A DNA stretch of 42,140 bases, from positions 1 through 42,140 of the forward strand of contig DXFZ01000059.1 of the NCBI GenBank assembly GCA_019114175.1, in the 5' to 3' direction. Of this stretch, positions 28,067 through 34,927 are shown in pieces; within the stretch, counting starts at the first letter, position 1; each line of letters opens with the position of its first letter. The DNA comes from Candidatus Corynebacterium gallistercoris (GTDB lineage: Bacteria > Actinomycetota > Actinomycetes > Mycobacteriales > Mycobacteriaceae). The translations under genes were made by a program, and so were the position numbers. Below the pieces are notes generated by a model. It searched no databases. It saw only the letters and a program-made list of their open reading frames with translations, and was not told the origin of the DNA.

Positions 28067-28594
28067 CTACTTGCAGTAGCTAGAGTTCACCGCGTCCCGC
28101 AGGATCTTCTCCACCTGCTCCGGGTCCTTGTCCGTTACGCCCTGGGTGGTCAGCTGGCCGGCCGCCACGGGGAGGAAGACCTCCGGGGAGCCTTCGCGCT
28201 GGGCACCGCACTGAGACTTGCCAGCGGCAATGACCTGGTCCTCCAGGCCACCCGCGTTGCCGGCGCCTTCCACGCTGCCCAGGTCAATGCCCTTGTCCTT
28301 GAGCACGGCGAGGAATTCCTCATCCTCGGCGGAGCGCTCCGGGGCGCTAGGGACTTCCTCCACCTGATCCACGCCGCCGTCCTGGGGAGCGGGAGCGGGG
28401 GCAGCCGTGGCGTTCGCCTCTGATTCTTTGTCCTTGTCCTTCGTAGCGGCGTCGGACTTGGAAGAAGAAGGAGTGACGGACGCGACCGTGCTGGATTCGG
28501 AATTGTCCACCGTGGCATCGCTGCCGCAGCCCGCGAGCAGAAGCGTGGCACTGCCGGCGGCGATGGCCATGGTTGCCTTGCGAAGCATTGGCAT
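28067..28594 (-). CDS. DUF732-like lipoprotein
   Basis: 175 aa. Signal peptide with lipobox LLLAGC, so probably lipid-anchored outside the membrane. A low-complexity Ser/Asp/Lys/Pro linker follows, then a small helical domain (FLAVLKDKGIDLGSVEG ... SQCGAQ ... SSYCK) with two cysteines as in DUF732. ATG at 28594 (MPMLRK) is preferred because AGGTAGGAAC precedes it; the frame is open to 28612. It lies 29 bp after cop1 and is likely co-transcribed. Function unknown. Confidence 0.8.
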   Translation of the reverse strand: MPMLRKATMAIAAGSATLLLAGCGSDATVDNSESSTVASVTPSSSKSDAATKDKDKESEANATAAPAPAPQDGGVDQVEEVPSAPERSAEDEEFLAVLKDKGIDLGSVEGAGNAGGLEDQVIAAGKSQCGAQREGSPEVFLPVAAGQLTTQGVTDKDPEQVEKILRDAVNSSYCK

Positions 28595-28623
28595 GTTCCT
28601 ACCTGTCATCAATTGGTTTCGGC

Positions 28624-30597
28624 TTAGCCTCGGAAGTCTTCCTGGACTCCACCGTTGATCTCACGGATGGTGCCCTTCTGGAAGACCTGCTCGTTGCCGC
28701 CGGATGGGATGGCGCGGAAGTCCTCGGTGGGCCAGCCGTACTTGCCCTGCTCGTAGCCGTGCTCGCCCCACTTGTCGAAGATCTTGCCGTACTTGATCAT
28801 GTGGGCGCCGGAGTTCGGGGACCAGTAGATGTTGCCGTGCTCGAACTGGGAGAACGCTCCACCTGGGATGCTGATCTCCCTGTCCTTCGGCCAGCCGAGC
28901 TCGGACTCCGGGCCGCCCAGCTCGAAGTACTTGTTGGAGATGAGGCCCTGAACAGATACAACCTCGCCGTTTGGCTTCTTCAGCAGCGCGCCGTTCTGGA
29001 ACTTCAGCACCTGGCCGCCGGCCACGTCCTTGAGCTGCTCGGTGGGGTAGCCCAACGCGCCGTGCTCGTAGCCCATCTCCTTGTACTTATCCATCATGTT
29101 GTTGTGGATAGCCACGGCCCCGGTGGATGGGTGCCAGTAGATGTTGCCGTGCTCGAAGTGGACGATGCGGCCCTGGTTGCCCGGGCCAATCGCGATCTCT
29201 TGGGAGGTCGGGTAGCCCAACCAGGAACCCTCAGCGCCCATGCCTGCGTAGAGGGCGCCGATGCGGCCCCACAGGAAGTTCGCGCCAATGCCCGGCTTCC
29301 AGTACGCGCGGCCATTGCGGTAGTCCTGCACCTTGCCGCCGTTCTTGCCGTCGTACTCCTCGCTGGTGCAAGGGCCAACCTGGCCGGACATGTCGGTCGC
29401 GTCGTACTTCTTCTTGATGTCGCCACCGATGTTGCAGGTAGCGCCACGGTCGCCCTCGGCCAGGCCGAGGGAGTTGGCGATGTGCGGCCACGCCTGGGTC
29501 ATCTCGAACTGCCAGTAGGGCCAAGAGTGGGTGCCGGAGGGGCGGAACTGGGTGATGACGTCCACGCCAGCGCGCTTCGCGTAGCGCACGAAGGTCTCGG
29601 TGGTCAGGCGGGACATGACCTCCAGGCCGAATCCGGCCATGTTGGTCGGAATGCCCGGGATGGCACCGTTCTGGTCAAAGCGGCCGGTGTTGCCGTTACC
29701 AGCGGAGACGTACACGCCCATGCCCTTGAGGTTCTCCACGCCCAGCTTCGGATCGTGGTCAACCCAGTCCTGGGAGCCGTAGGGGCCCCACATCTTCTGC
29801 GCGTCATAGCCGCCACCATCGTTAGTGGCGTAGCCGATGGCCTGAGGCATGCCGTAAGAGGTGGTGTCCAGGTAGCCGGAGAAGGAGCCGGCGAACTTGA
29901 ACATGTGCGGGTGGCGCTCAGCCAGGTTGATGGCGGCGGTGCCACCCATGGACAGGCCGACCACGGCGCGGTCATCGTTGGTGCGCCAGCCCTGCTTCAG
30001 CACGGCGGGCAGCTCCTGAGTGAGGAAGGTCTCCCACTTGTAGTTCTTGCCGTTATTCGGCTGCTGCCAGTCGGTGTAGAAGGAGGACTCGCCGCCCACC
30101 GGCATGATCACGTTGACGTTCTTGTCAGCGTAGAAATCATGGATGTTGGTCTCCAGCGTCCAGCCAGACTCATCATCGCGGGCGCGCAGGCCATCCAGCG
30201 CCCACACAGACGGGAAGGTCTGGTTCGGCTTGGAGTACCAATCACGCGCCAGGAGGATCTGCACCTTCATCTCCTGCTCCGGCATAGCGGCAGACTTGAT
30301 ATAGATGTTTGCCCAGCGGTTGGTGATCCACTCAACGCGGGTCTCCTCCACACCCTGGGGCAGGCCCTGGATGTCGCGGTGCTCGGTCTCAATTGGCGTG
30401 CGCTCCGGGTAACTATCCGGGCGGATGCTATCCGTGCCAGAGCCGGCACCCCAGCCCTCAGAGATAGAGGACTGTGCATCAGCGGTGGGAGTCACCACCG
30501 CTGGCACAGTCATGCCCAGGGCCAGCGGAAGTGCCAAGGAGGCTGCGCCGATGCGCCGTGCGGAGCGGAGCCGGGGGAGTTTCGCGGTTGAACGCAT
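28624..30597 (-). CDS. cop1: mycolyltransferase with C-terminal LGFP repeats (Cop1/PS1 type)
   Basis: 657 aa. Secretory signal peptide with cleavage likely after TADA (about residue 41). The antigen-85-type esterase domain carries the nucleophile Ser216 (GLSMGG) and a late GTHSWPYW histidine motif. The last 220 or so residues hold four LGFP repeats (LGYPTSQE, LGYPTEQ, LGWPKDRE, YGWPTED, each followed by FEHGNIYW-like strands) thought to bind the cell wall. It transfers mycolic acid from trehalose monomycolate to arabinogalactan or to a second trehalose monomycolate. ATG 30597 is chosen by GAAGGAAAG upstream; the frame is open to 30630. Confidence 0.95.
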   Translation of the reverse strand: MRSTAKLPRLRSARRIGAASLALPLALGMTVPAVVTPTADAQSSISEGWGAGSGTDSIRPDSYPERTPIETEHRDIQGLPQGVEETRVEWITNRWANIYIKSAAMPEQEMKVQILLARDWYSKPNQTFPSVWALDGLRARDDESGWTLETNIHDFYADKNVNVIMPVGGESSFYTDWQQPNNGKNYKWETFLTQELPAVLKQGWRTNDDRAVVGLSMGGTAAINLAERHPHMFKFAGSFSGYLDTTSYGMPQAIGYATNDGGGYDAQKMWGPYGSQDWVDHDPKLGVENLKGMGVYVSAGNGNTGRFDQNGAIPGIPTNMAGFGLEVMSRLTTETFVRYAKRAGVDVITQFRPSGTHSWPYWQFEMTQAWPHIANSLGLAEGDRGATCNIGGDIKKKYDATDMSGQVGPCTSEEYDGKNGGKVQDYRNGRAYWKPGIGANFLWGRIGALYAGMGAEGSWLGYPTSQEIAIGPGNQGRIVHFEHGNIYWHPSTGAVAIHNNMMDKYKEMGYEHGALGYPTEQLKDVAGGQVLKFQNGALLKKPNGEVVSVQGLISNKYFELGGPESELGWPKDREISIPGGAFSQFEHGNIYWSPNSGAHMIKYGKIFDKWGEHGYEQGKYGWPTEDFRAIPSGGNEQVFQKGTIREINGGVQEDFRG

Positions 30598-30668
30598 AGG
30601 TGTTGTCTTTCCTTCGTGAGCGTCAGTCAAGTGTGTAGGTCATCTATAGGCCATCGTGGTAGCGATCC

Positions 30669-30693
30669 CGGAGCAGGTTCCCCTCCTGCTCCG
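30669..30693. other. small hairpin upstream of cop1
   Basis: Perfect 9-bp arms CGGAGCAGG and CCTGCTCCG around a 7-nt loop, 72 bp upstream of the cop1 start in the 332-bp gap 30598-30929. It has no following T-run on either strand, so it may be a 5' untranslated structure or a regulator site. Apart from this and the cmt terminator I see nothing in that gap. Confidence 0.4.
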
Positions 30694-30881
30694 ACACTGC
30701 TTCACAGTATGTACGCAGCCATTATGGCAGCGCCCCGCGCATTTCGCTGGCGAAACACGCAGAAAACCTAAAGTTTTACTTGAGGGTTGTCAACATTTTC
30801 AGGTTAGCACGGTGATTCGCTACCCGAAACCTGCCGACCTGCCGTGCGCTGGACACACGCATATAACTACCAACTACAAAA

Positions 30882-30916
30882 GAACCCACATCGTTACGAT
30901 AACGGTGCGGGTTCTC
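30882..30916 (-). terminator. intrinsic terminator of the second mycolyltransferase gene
   Basis: 16-bp arms (30882-30897 and 30901-30916) with two mismatches and a 3-nt loop. On the minus strand the stem ends in TTCTTTTGT. It starts 14 bp after the gene's stop codon. Confidence 0.85.
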
Positions 30917-30929
30917 CTCCAAGCGCTAG

Positions 30930-31946
30930 CTAAACCCCCAGCGCTGCCTTGATGTGCGGCTTTGCGTTAACCAGTTCCTGGCTCCACAGCGGCCAGCTGT
31001 GAATGCCCTGGATCGGGTAGCTCACCACTGGGTTGGTGCCGGTCAGGCGGGCTGCGGCCTCAAACTTCGCGGTCGAGGTGCGCGCCATCCACTCCAGACC
31101 AATGCCCATAGTGATACCCAGCGGATCCTTCAGGAACTCCTCGCCCGGCTGCGGGATACCAGCAGCGGCGGAGAGGTACATCGGCATGCCGTGCAGGCGA
31201 CCAACGTTGAGCAGCGGATCATTGCGGAAGCGGTGCAGGTCCAGCGGGTTGCCCCACATGTTCCAGATCTGCGCGCCCATGCCGGAGGAATCCAGCTGCG
31301 CGATCTGCAGGCCCGCGTACATGCCCGGCCAGGTGGGGTTCAGGTAACCAGACATGGAGGTCACGTGCTTGAACTGATCGCGGTGCCACGCAGCCAAGTT
31401 CATGGCGCCGGTCGCACCCATGGACAGGCCGGCGATGGCATTACGGTGCGGATCCACACCGAAGTGCTGCTGCAGGTAACCGGGCAGCTCACGGGTCAGG
31501 AAGGTTTCCCAACGCGGAACCTGAGGGCCGTTGGAACCCATCCACGGGCCAATCCAGTCCGTGTAGAACTGGGCAGCGCCACCGGTGGGCAGCACCAAGG
31601 TGATGTCCTCATCCACGAACTGCTGCAGCGCGCCACCCCACGGTGCCCACGCATTGAACTCGTCCCGCGCACGCAGGCCATCCAGCATGTACAGACCAGC
31701 GGAACCGCCGCGGGCCGCAGGCTTAATCTGCACCTTGATGTTCTGCCCCATCGCCGGGGAGAACACATCACAGTTCTGCAGGAAGTAGTTATCCGGCGCC
31801 CAGGTGCAGCCGGGGCGCAGGAATGCCCGCGGGTCAGCAGAGGCACTTGGGGCGGCCACCACGGCCATACCCAGAGCAGTTGCCACTGCCACAAGCAGGG
31901 CTGTCAGCTTGCTGCCGAAGCCCCTGGTCTTGTTTGTGGAGGTCAT
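30930..31946 (-). CDS. cmt: mycolyltransferase (antigen 85 family)
   Basis: 338 aa without LGFP repeats. Signal peptide ends around ASA-D (residue 37), then a single alpha/beta hydrolase domain with nucleophile Ser175 (GLSMGA) and the late HSWPLWSQEL histidine motif. Catalyses mycolate transfer using trehalose monomycolate outside the membrane. ATG at 31946 (MTSTNK) is preceded by GAGAGAAGAG; the frame is open to 31970. It has a strong terminator of its own and lies next to cop1, as in other corynebacteria. The paralogue number (cmt1, cmt2) cannot be set from sequence alone. Confidence 0.93.
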   Translation of the reverse strand: MTSTNKTRGFGSKLTALLVAVATALGMAVVAAPSASADPRAFLRPGCTWAPDNYFLQNCDVFSPAMGQNIKVQIKPAARGGSAGLYMLDGLRARDEFNAWAPWGGALQQFVDEDITLVLPTGGAAQFYTDWIGPWMGSNGPQVPRWETFLTRELPGYLQQHFGVDPHRNAIAGLSMGATGAMNLAAWHRDQFKHVTSMSGYLNPTWPGMYAGLQIAQLDSSGMGAQIWNMWGNPLDLHRFRNDPLLNVGRLHGMPMYLSAAAGIPQPGEEFLKDPLGITMGIGLEWMARTSTAKFEAAARLTGTNPVVSYPIQGIHSWPLWSQELVNAKPHIKAALGV

Positions 31947-32041
31947 ACGTCTCTTCTCTCTCCTCTTCACACGATGCGGGGAACGTTACCAAAAAGTTAT
32001 GAACGGTTCTAGTCAGATGCTGAGAAAGCCCTGATCGCCCG

Positions 32042-32081
32042 CTGCCAGCGTGGTGTTAATCATAACCTGTTACGCTGACAG
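32042..32081. promoter_or_regulatory. inverted repeat between cmt and SGNH gene
   Basis: Arms CTGCCAGCGT (32042-32051) and ACGCTGACAG (32072-32081) match at 9 of 10 positions with a 20-nt AT-rich centre (GTTAATCATAACC). It lies in the divergent promoter region and may bind a regulator of either gene. Confidence 0.35.
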
Positions 32082-32149
32082 ATCTATATGCGTTCATATC
32101 TTTTAGTGCTCTCTTAGCCCAATCTCAGAATGAAAGGAATGCGTTACTC

Positions 32150-33025
32150 TTGTCAGCCTTAGCATTCTCCCGCCGAACGGTACGTGCCGCTGCGGCAGCC
32201 GTCGCCGTCGCAACGACCGCCATGATCGGCCTGGCGACCCCCGCACCCGAAGCGACCGCCGTACCGAACGGCAACGTCCTCTACTTCGGCGACTCCTTCA
32301 CCGCCAACCCCGATGGCGTCAAGTCCGCCATCCGCGGCTTCGTCCCAGAAGTATTCGAGGACTACCCCTCCCGCAACGGCTGCCTGCAGGCGCCCGATAA
32401 CGCACCACGGCAGCTGGACGGCATGACCCCACGGCCCGTCACCGACTACTCCTGCAACGCGGAGACCTCCCGGTCTACGCTGCACCGCATTGAGCAGGCC
32501 ATCCAGGCCGGCGACCTGCACCCCGGCACCAGCAACGTGGTGCTCGCGGCGGGACTGAACAACTACAACCCATTCGAGCTGCGCAACGAGCACAACGTGC
32601 TCAACCCGCCAGCGGTCCGGGAGGGCTACCTGGCCGATACCCGCCGCGCAGCAGAGCGCATCCGCCAGGTGGCACCGGGCGCGCGGATCATCCTGGCCGG
32701 CTCCCTGTCCATCGCGGACCCGAACACCACCGTGTGGTGCGCCATCAACGTGGTGCCGAACCTGCCCGCAGGCATCCCGCTGCCCGTGCTGCGCGACGCG
32801 GAGAACTGGCACCGCGGCAACCAGATTGAGGCCGCGCGTCAGGTGGGCGCCACCTATGTAGAGGTCAAGGATGGCTCCGCCGGGAACAACACGTGCGCGC
32901 CTGACCAGCAGCGTTACGTTGCCGGCGTGATTGATACCACCACGCCGCACTACAACATGACTGCTCACCCGAGCCGTGCGGGCTCCAACTTCATCGCCCG
33001 CCAGATCGCAGGCGCGCTGCAGTAG
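32150..33025 (+). CDS. secreted SGNH/GDSL-type hydrolase
   Basis: 291 aa. Twin-arginine-containing signal (SRRTVRAAAAAVAV) with cleavage near ATA, then an SGNH fold: block I VLYFGDSFTAN with nucleophile Ser near residue 49, a conserved LAAGLNNYN (block III-like Asn), and the C-terminal histidine in MTAHPSRAGS. Four or more cysteines suggest disulfides. TTG at 32150 is the only good start in frame; GAAAGGAA lies upstream at a long spacing. It is probably an extracellular esterase or acyl hydrolase. It occupies the position between the mycolyltransferase gene and ubiA where aftB is found in C. glutamicum and M. tuberculosis. Confidence 0.8.
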   Translation: MSALAFSRRTVRAAAAAVAVATTAMIGLATPAPEATAVPNGNVLYFGDSFTANPDGVKSAIRGFVPEVFEDYPSRNGCLQAPDNAPRQLDGMTPRPVTDYSCNAETSRSTLHRIEQAIQAGDLHPGTSNVVLAAGLNNYNPFELRNEHNVLNPPAVREGYLADTRRAAERIRQVAPGARIILAGSLSIADPNTTVWCAINVVPNLPAGIPLPVLRDAENWHRGNQIEAARQVGATYVEVKDGSAGNNTCAPDQQRYVAGVIDTTTPHYNMTAHPSRAGSNFIARQIAGALQ

Positions 33026-33124
33026 CGGCGGCCTGGCTACCCGGGGGTTGGAGCTGGGGGCTTGGGGCCTGACTACCCGGGGGCAGGCGCCTGCGGGGCT
33101 CGCTAGACCCCGGTTCCAGAAATA

Positions 33125-33173
33125 GGACAAGCTCAGATCGGAAATTCGGCGATTTTCCGATCTGAGCTTGTCC
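33125..33173. repeat. 49-bp perfect intergenic hairpin
   Basis: Perfect 20-bp arms (GGACAAGCTCAGATCGGAAA at 33125-33144, complement at 33154-33173) around a 9-nt loop, about 100 bp after the SGNH gene. It is followed on the plus strand by CACTTTTGC and might assist termination. Confidence 0.85.
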
Positions 33174-33187
33174 ACTTTTGCTGAGGG

Positions 33188-33225
33188 GCGGCCGATCCGT
33201 AGCTGAGCAGCGGCCGATCCGTAGC
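33188..33225. repeat. 16-bp direct repeat
   Basis: GCGGCCGATCCGTAGC occurs at 33188-33203 and again at 33210-33225, between the hairpin and the ubiA terminator. No function seen. Confidence 0.85.
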
Positions 33226-33269
33226 CCACCACCAGCCTTCACAAACCCAACCACCACAATGAACACGAG

Positions 33270-33301
33270 AAAAAGGGGCGGCGGCAGTGTGCCGTCGCCC
33301 C
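33270..33301 (-). terminator. terminator of the ubiA operon, built from paired GC elements (copy 9)
   Basis: Hairpin 33275-33301: arm GGGGCGGCGGCA, loop, then TGCCGTCGCCCC. On the minus strand it is followed by TTTTTCTC, giving an intrinsic terminator 13 bp after the ubiA stop. The right part, GCCGTCGCCCCAAAACC, is a variant of the dispersed GC element. Confidence 0.8.
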
Positions 33302-33313
33302 AAAACCACCAAC

Positions 33314-34330
33314 CTAGAACAGCGGCACGATGTACACCGCCATCGCCACGCACCCCAGCCACGCCAGCGCCAGGAGCTGCAGCGTCCGGTCCTCCAGCGC
33401 GATCTCGTCCGGCGCCCCACCCTCGCCACGGTCCACGTCCGCGGCATACCGCAGAATCGCAATGGTGAAGGGCACCATGGACACCTGGTACCACACCGCG
33501 GCCGCGCCGGACTCCACCTGCTGGCTCAAGTCGAAGCCCCACAGCGCGTAGCTCAGCACCACCGCCGTGGCCGCCAGCGTCCACACAAACCGCAGGTAGG
33601 TGGGCGTGTAGCTCTCCAGGGACTTGCGGATCTTCGCCCCCGAACGCAGCGATAGCTTCAACTCCGCGTACCGCTTACCCGCCGCCATGAACAGGGAACC
33701 AAACGCCGCGACCAGCAGGAACCACTGGGAAAGCACGATAGCCGCGGCCACGCCACCCGCCATCGCGCGCAGCATGAACCCGGAGCTCACCAGGGCAATG
33801 TCGATCACCGGCTGGTGCTTCCACCCGAAGCAGTAGCCCAGCTGCAGCGCAATGTACACGCCCACCACGATGGACAGGCTATACCCGCTAGAGGCCAGGA
33901 AGGACCCACCGACCGCCAGCACAATCAGCACCACCGCCAGCACATACGCCAGGTTCACCGGCAGCACGCCCGCGGCGATGGGCCGGTAACGCTTGGTCGG
34001 GTGCGCGCGGTCTGCTTCCACGTCACGCGCGTCGTTGATGAGGTAGATGGAGCTCGCCGCCAGGCAGAACACCACGAACGCGATGAGCACGTCCAGCAGC
34101 ACGCGGCTGTGGAACAGCATCTCGCCACCGGCGGCTGCGGGCGCGGCCACCACCAGCACGTTCTTCACCCACTGCTTGGGGCGCATCGCCTTGATGATCG
34201 CCTCGGGCAGGTTCTTCGGGGCACGCAGTTGCTTGCCCGGCGCGGTCACCTGCGTGGTTTCCCGCTCCAGGCCGCTCGTGTGCGGCTCGTGGCCGATTAG
34301 CGGCTCGAGGCGCTGTTGCTGTTCGCTCAC
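33314..34330 (-). CDS. ubiA: decaprenyl-phosphate phosphoribosyltransferase
   Basis: 338-aa UbiA-superfamily membrane protein. The first active-site motif is NDARDVEADRAHPTKRYRP, near residues 97-115, and a second acidic motif lies near FGWKHQPVID. About eight membrane segments. It makes decaprenylphosphoryl-5-phosphoribose, first step to the arabinose donor DPA. GTG start with AGAAGGAG upstream, 12 bp after the PAP2 stop. The operon glfT2 - PAP2 - ubiA matches Rv3808c-Rv3806c of M. tuberculosis. Confidence 0.95.
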   Translation of the reverse strand: MSEQQQRLEPLIGHEPHTSGLERETTQVTAPGKQLRAPKNLPEAIIKAMRPKQWVKNVLVVAAPAAAGGEMLFHSRVLLDVLIAFVVFCLAASSIYLINDARDVEADRAHPTKRYRPIAAGVLPVNLAYVLAVVLIVLAVGGSFLASSGYSLSIVVGVYIALQLGYCFGWKHQPVIDIALVSSGFMLRAMAGGVAAAIVLSQWFLLVAAFGSLFMAAGKRYAELKLSLRSGAKIRKSLESYTPTYLRFVWTLAATAVVLSYALWGFDLSQQVESGAAAVWYQVSMVPFTIAILRYAADVDRGEGGAPDEIALEDRTLQLLALAWLGCVAMAVYIVPLF

Positions 34331-34342
34331 CGTGTGCTCCTT

Positions 34343-34927
34343 CTACTTCTTCTTCTTTTTCGTGCGACGCCGTCCCCGGACAACCCGTCCCACAGTACTC
34401 TTCGCGGCCATGGCAGTGGTGGCTCCGATGACGGATCCGAGCGCCACATCCGTTGGGTAGTGCACGCCCAGGACCAACCGGGATGTCGCCATCGTGGGGA
34501 TACCCACCAGCGGGGCGGGGTTGCCCCACATGTTCGCCATCGCCACCAGGGCCGCTGTGGAGCTGGTGGCGTGGCTGGAGGGGAAGCTCAGCTTGGAGGG
34601 GGTGCCCACGCCGATGCGGATGTCCGGGTGGTGTGGGCGCGGGCGGCGCACGATGCGCTTGAGCACCACGCTGGCGGCGTGGGCGGTGAACGCGCTGGCG
34701 CCGACGGTGAGCCAGCCGATGCGCTCCGGGGAGTCCTCCGGCTTGCCCTGCAGGTACGCCACGGCGTAGCCCGCTGCTGCGGTGCCTATCCAGCCGAGGG
34801 CATGCTCGCCGAAGTGGCTCAGGGCACGCGCGCCGGCCAGCACGCCCGGCTTGTCCGCCAGGGTGTTCTGGATGGCCACGAGGACCTGGGATTCTCCCAG
34901 CGGATCACCGGTAATCTTCTCGCTCAT
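34343..34927 (-). CDS. PAP2-type phosphatase (decaprenylphosphoryl-phosphoribose phosphatase candidate)
   Basis: 194-aa membrane phosphatase. All three PAP2 motifs are visible: KRIVRRPRPHHPD, SFPSSHATSS and SRLVLGVHYPTDVALG. By family and by its place between glfT2 and ubiA it corresponds to Rv3807c, proposed to remove the 5-phosphate from decaprenylphosphoryl-5-phosphoribose. The ATG overlaps the glfT2 stop by one base (TAATG). The C-terminus RGRRRTKKKKK is strongly basic and is encoded by a weak copy of the dispersed GC element plus its purine-rich tail. Confidence 0.88.
   Translation of the reverse strand: MSEKITGDPLGESQVLVAIQNTLADKPGVLAGARALSHFGEHALGWIGTAAAGYAVAYLQGKPEDSPERIGWLTVGASAFTAHAASVVLKRIVRRPRPHHPDIRIGVGTPSKLSFPSSHATSSTAALVAMANMWGNPAPLVGIPTMATSRLVLGVHYPTDVALGSVIGATTAMAAKSTVGRVVRGRRRTKKKKK
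34362..34377 (-). repeat. dispersed GC element, degenerate copy 10
   Basis: Minus strand reads GGGGACGGCGTCGCAC, then GAAAAAGAAGAAGAAG. It matches the core GGCGTCGC and the A/G-rich tail, but the 5' part differs. It encodes the basic C-terminus of the PAP2 protein. Confidence 0.45.

Noticed and set aside
28573..30591. Long open frame opposite cop1 (about 670 codons)
   Set aside because: Antisense shadow; the minus-strand mycolyltransferase with signal peptide, GLSMGG and LGFP repeats is the real gene.
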